A stretch of 9,424 bases of DNA from Rhodospirillaceae bacterium. GTDB taxonomy: Bacteria; Pseudomonadota; Alphaproteobacteria; Rhodospirillales; 2-02-FULL-58-16. Positions 8,601 to 9,424 of this stretch are shown here, piece after piece. A program made the translations under genes and the position numbers. The stretch covers positions 1 through 9,424 of the forward strand of contig JAUXMA010000039.1 in NCBI GenBank assembly GCA_030623425.1, in the 5' to 3' direction. The notes beneath the pieces are model-generated. The model had not been told where the DNA came from, did not search any database, and saw nothing but the letters and a program-made list of their open reading frames with translations. Within the stretch, counting starts at the first letter, position 1. Each line of letters opens with the position of its first letter.

Positions 8601-8622
8601 CAGCTCTTGACCGGCAACGAAA

Positions 8623-9354
8623 ATGAAACACAAACCGAGTCTCGGTACGCAGTTTTTTTTCGCCACCCCGCCTCTGCCCTGCCCTTACCTTGCGGGGCGG
8701 ATCGAACGGCGGGTGATGACGGAGCTGGTGGGACGCGCCGCCGCCGCCTTGCACGACGCCTTGTCGCTGGCCGGCTACAGACGCTCGCACCGAATAGCCT
8801 ACACGCCGGCCTGCCCCGACTGTTCGGATTGCGTCGCCGTCAGGATCGTGGTCGGCGAATTCGTCATGTCGCCCTCGTTGCGCCGGGTCTGGAAACGCAA
8901 CGATGGCGTCAAGGCCGAGACGGCCACCGCCACCGCCACCAACGAACAGTTCGCCCTTTTCGCCGCCTACTTGAATTCCCGCCACGGCAACGGCGAGATG
9001 GCGAGGATGGACTTTCACGACTATCGGGAGTTGGTCGAGGACACGCCCCTGGACACCTTCATCGTGGAATTCCGCGAGCTTGGCGGCCGCCTGATCGGAG
9101 CCTGTCTCGCCGACCGCATCGTCAGCGGCCTGTCAGCCGTCTACAGTTTCTTCGATCCGGCATTGAGCCGGCGCAGCCTCGGCAGTTACATGATCCTGTC
9201 ACTGCTGGAACAGGCAAAGACCGAGGGTCTTGCCCATGTTTATTTGGGGTACTGGGTCGCCGGCAGCTCGAAAATGGCCTACAAGGCGAGATTCCGGCCG
9301 CTGGAGGCCCATACTCCCGAGGGTTGGCGGCGATTCGCCGAGCTGCAACGCTAG
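8623..9354 (+). CDS. bpt: Aminoacyl-tRNA-protein transferase (aspartate/glutamate leucyltransferase)
   Basis: A cytoplasmic transferase of the bacterial N-degron pathway that moves leucine from Leu-tRNA to proteins with N-terminal Asp or Glu, marking them for ClpS/ClpAP degradation (EC 2.3.2.29). The 243-residue product has TQFFFATPPLPCPYLAGRIERR (9-30) with the conserved Cys20 of CPYL, the cysteine cluster TPACPDCSDCVAVR (61-74; C64, C67, C70), SAVYSFFDPALSRRSLGSYM (171-190), and the C-terminal hallmark YLGYWVAGSSKMAYKARFRPLE (207-228), a GNAT-like fold region. Length is normal for the family. The N-terminus matches relatives, which supports the ATG at 8623 despite a weak Shine-Dalgarno. The alternative reading from 8607 is another frame and is a shadow. 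In alphaproteobacteria bpt often lies near hemB; here the two are about 7.3 kb apart with other genes between. Confidence 0.94.
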   Translation: MKHKPSLGTQFFFATPPLPCPYLAGRIERRVMTELVGRAAAALHDALSLAGYRRSHRIAYTPACPDCSDCVAVRIVVGEFVMSPSLRRVWKRNDGVKAETATATATNEQFALFAAYLNSRHGNGEMARMDFHDYRELVEDTPLDTFIVEFRELGGRLIGACLADRIVSGLSAVYSFFDPALSRRSLGSYMILSLLEQAKTEGLAHVYLGYWVAGSSKMAYKARFRPLEAHTPEGWRRFAELQR

Positions 9355-9373
9355 TGGCCTGTATCACCTAAAT

Positions 9374-9424
9374 TGTACCCCTACGATCACTTTTCCCGTC
9401 CCCTCGGTAGGCTTGAGGGGAACC
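9374..9424. mobile_element. Possible insertion-sequence end at the right edge
   Basis: From TGT at 9374 the bases TGTACCCCTACGATCAC and then TTTTCCCG no longer look like coding or host intergenic sequence. The GATCACTTTTCCC segment (9385-9397) resembles, from memory, the repeated terminal motifs of IS21-family elements. The call rests on one short stretch cut off by the window, with no matching second end or target duplication visible. Confidence 0.2.
9399..9421. terminator. Perfect 7-bp hairpin after bpt
   Basis: TCCCCTC at 9399-9405 pairs perfectly with GAGGGGA at 9415-9421 across a 9-base loop, 45 bases past the bpt stop. It could terminate bpt transcription. The window ends three bases later, so a following T-run cannot be judged, and the T-run TTTT at 9391-9394 lies on the wrong side for the plus strand. 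It may instead belong to an insertion-sequence end. Confidence 0.35.

Noticed and set aside
8607..9371. A 254-codon plus-strand frame overlapping bpt.
   Set aside because: It is the neighbouring frame of bpt, rich in Arg/Pro/Gly as expected for a shadow. The bpt frame carries all family motifs.

Overview
The window is GC-rich, with tightly packed genes and strong third-position G/C bias. HemB, CheW-like and MotA/MotB sequences of alphaproteobacterial type suggest an alphaproteobacterium, probably in or near the Rhodospirillales (Magnetospirillum/Rhodospirillum-like). This placement is inferred from protein character only; no rRNA is present.

Layout from left to right: (1) at the left edge, on the minus strand, a decayed IS481-family transposase start, in two frames with its helix-turn-helix region missing (1-176). 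(2) hemB on the plus strand, delta-aminolevulinic acid dehydratase of tetrapyrrole synthesis, start codon uncertain. (3) Convergent to it, a small single-domain CheW-like protein that seems to have lost about 10 core residues in frame. (4) A divergent 266-base gap (1792-2057) holding a long imperfect inverted repeat and little else recognisable. (5) A plus-strand pair: a membrane-anchored or exported penicillin-acylase-family Ntn hydrolase, then a threonine ammonia-lyase with a C-terminal ACT domain. (6) Convergent to these, a minus-strand membrane-anchored SAM-dependent methyltransferase. (7) A 220-base gap (6497-6716) with a possible sigma-54-type promoter, leading into motA-motB, the flagellar stator operon. 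motA carries an in-frame TAA at codon 219 with a well-preserved remainder after it. (8) bpt, an aminoacyl-tRNA-protein transferase of the N-degron pathway. (9) A right-edge 70 bases with a perfect 7-bp hairpin and a possible insertion-sequence end.

Most genes are ordinary housekeeping or motility genes and do not form one pathway. The notable theme is damage. Two of the three chemotaxis/motility genes (cheW-like and motA) carry lesions, and both window edges show certain or possible mobile-element sequence. Recent decay of motility in this lineage would explain this. Base-calling errors could explain the motA stop but not easily the cheW deletion. I found no convincing novel multi-gene system, CRISPR array, tRNA or rRNA.
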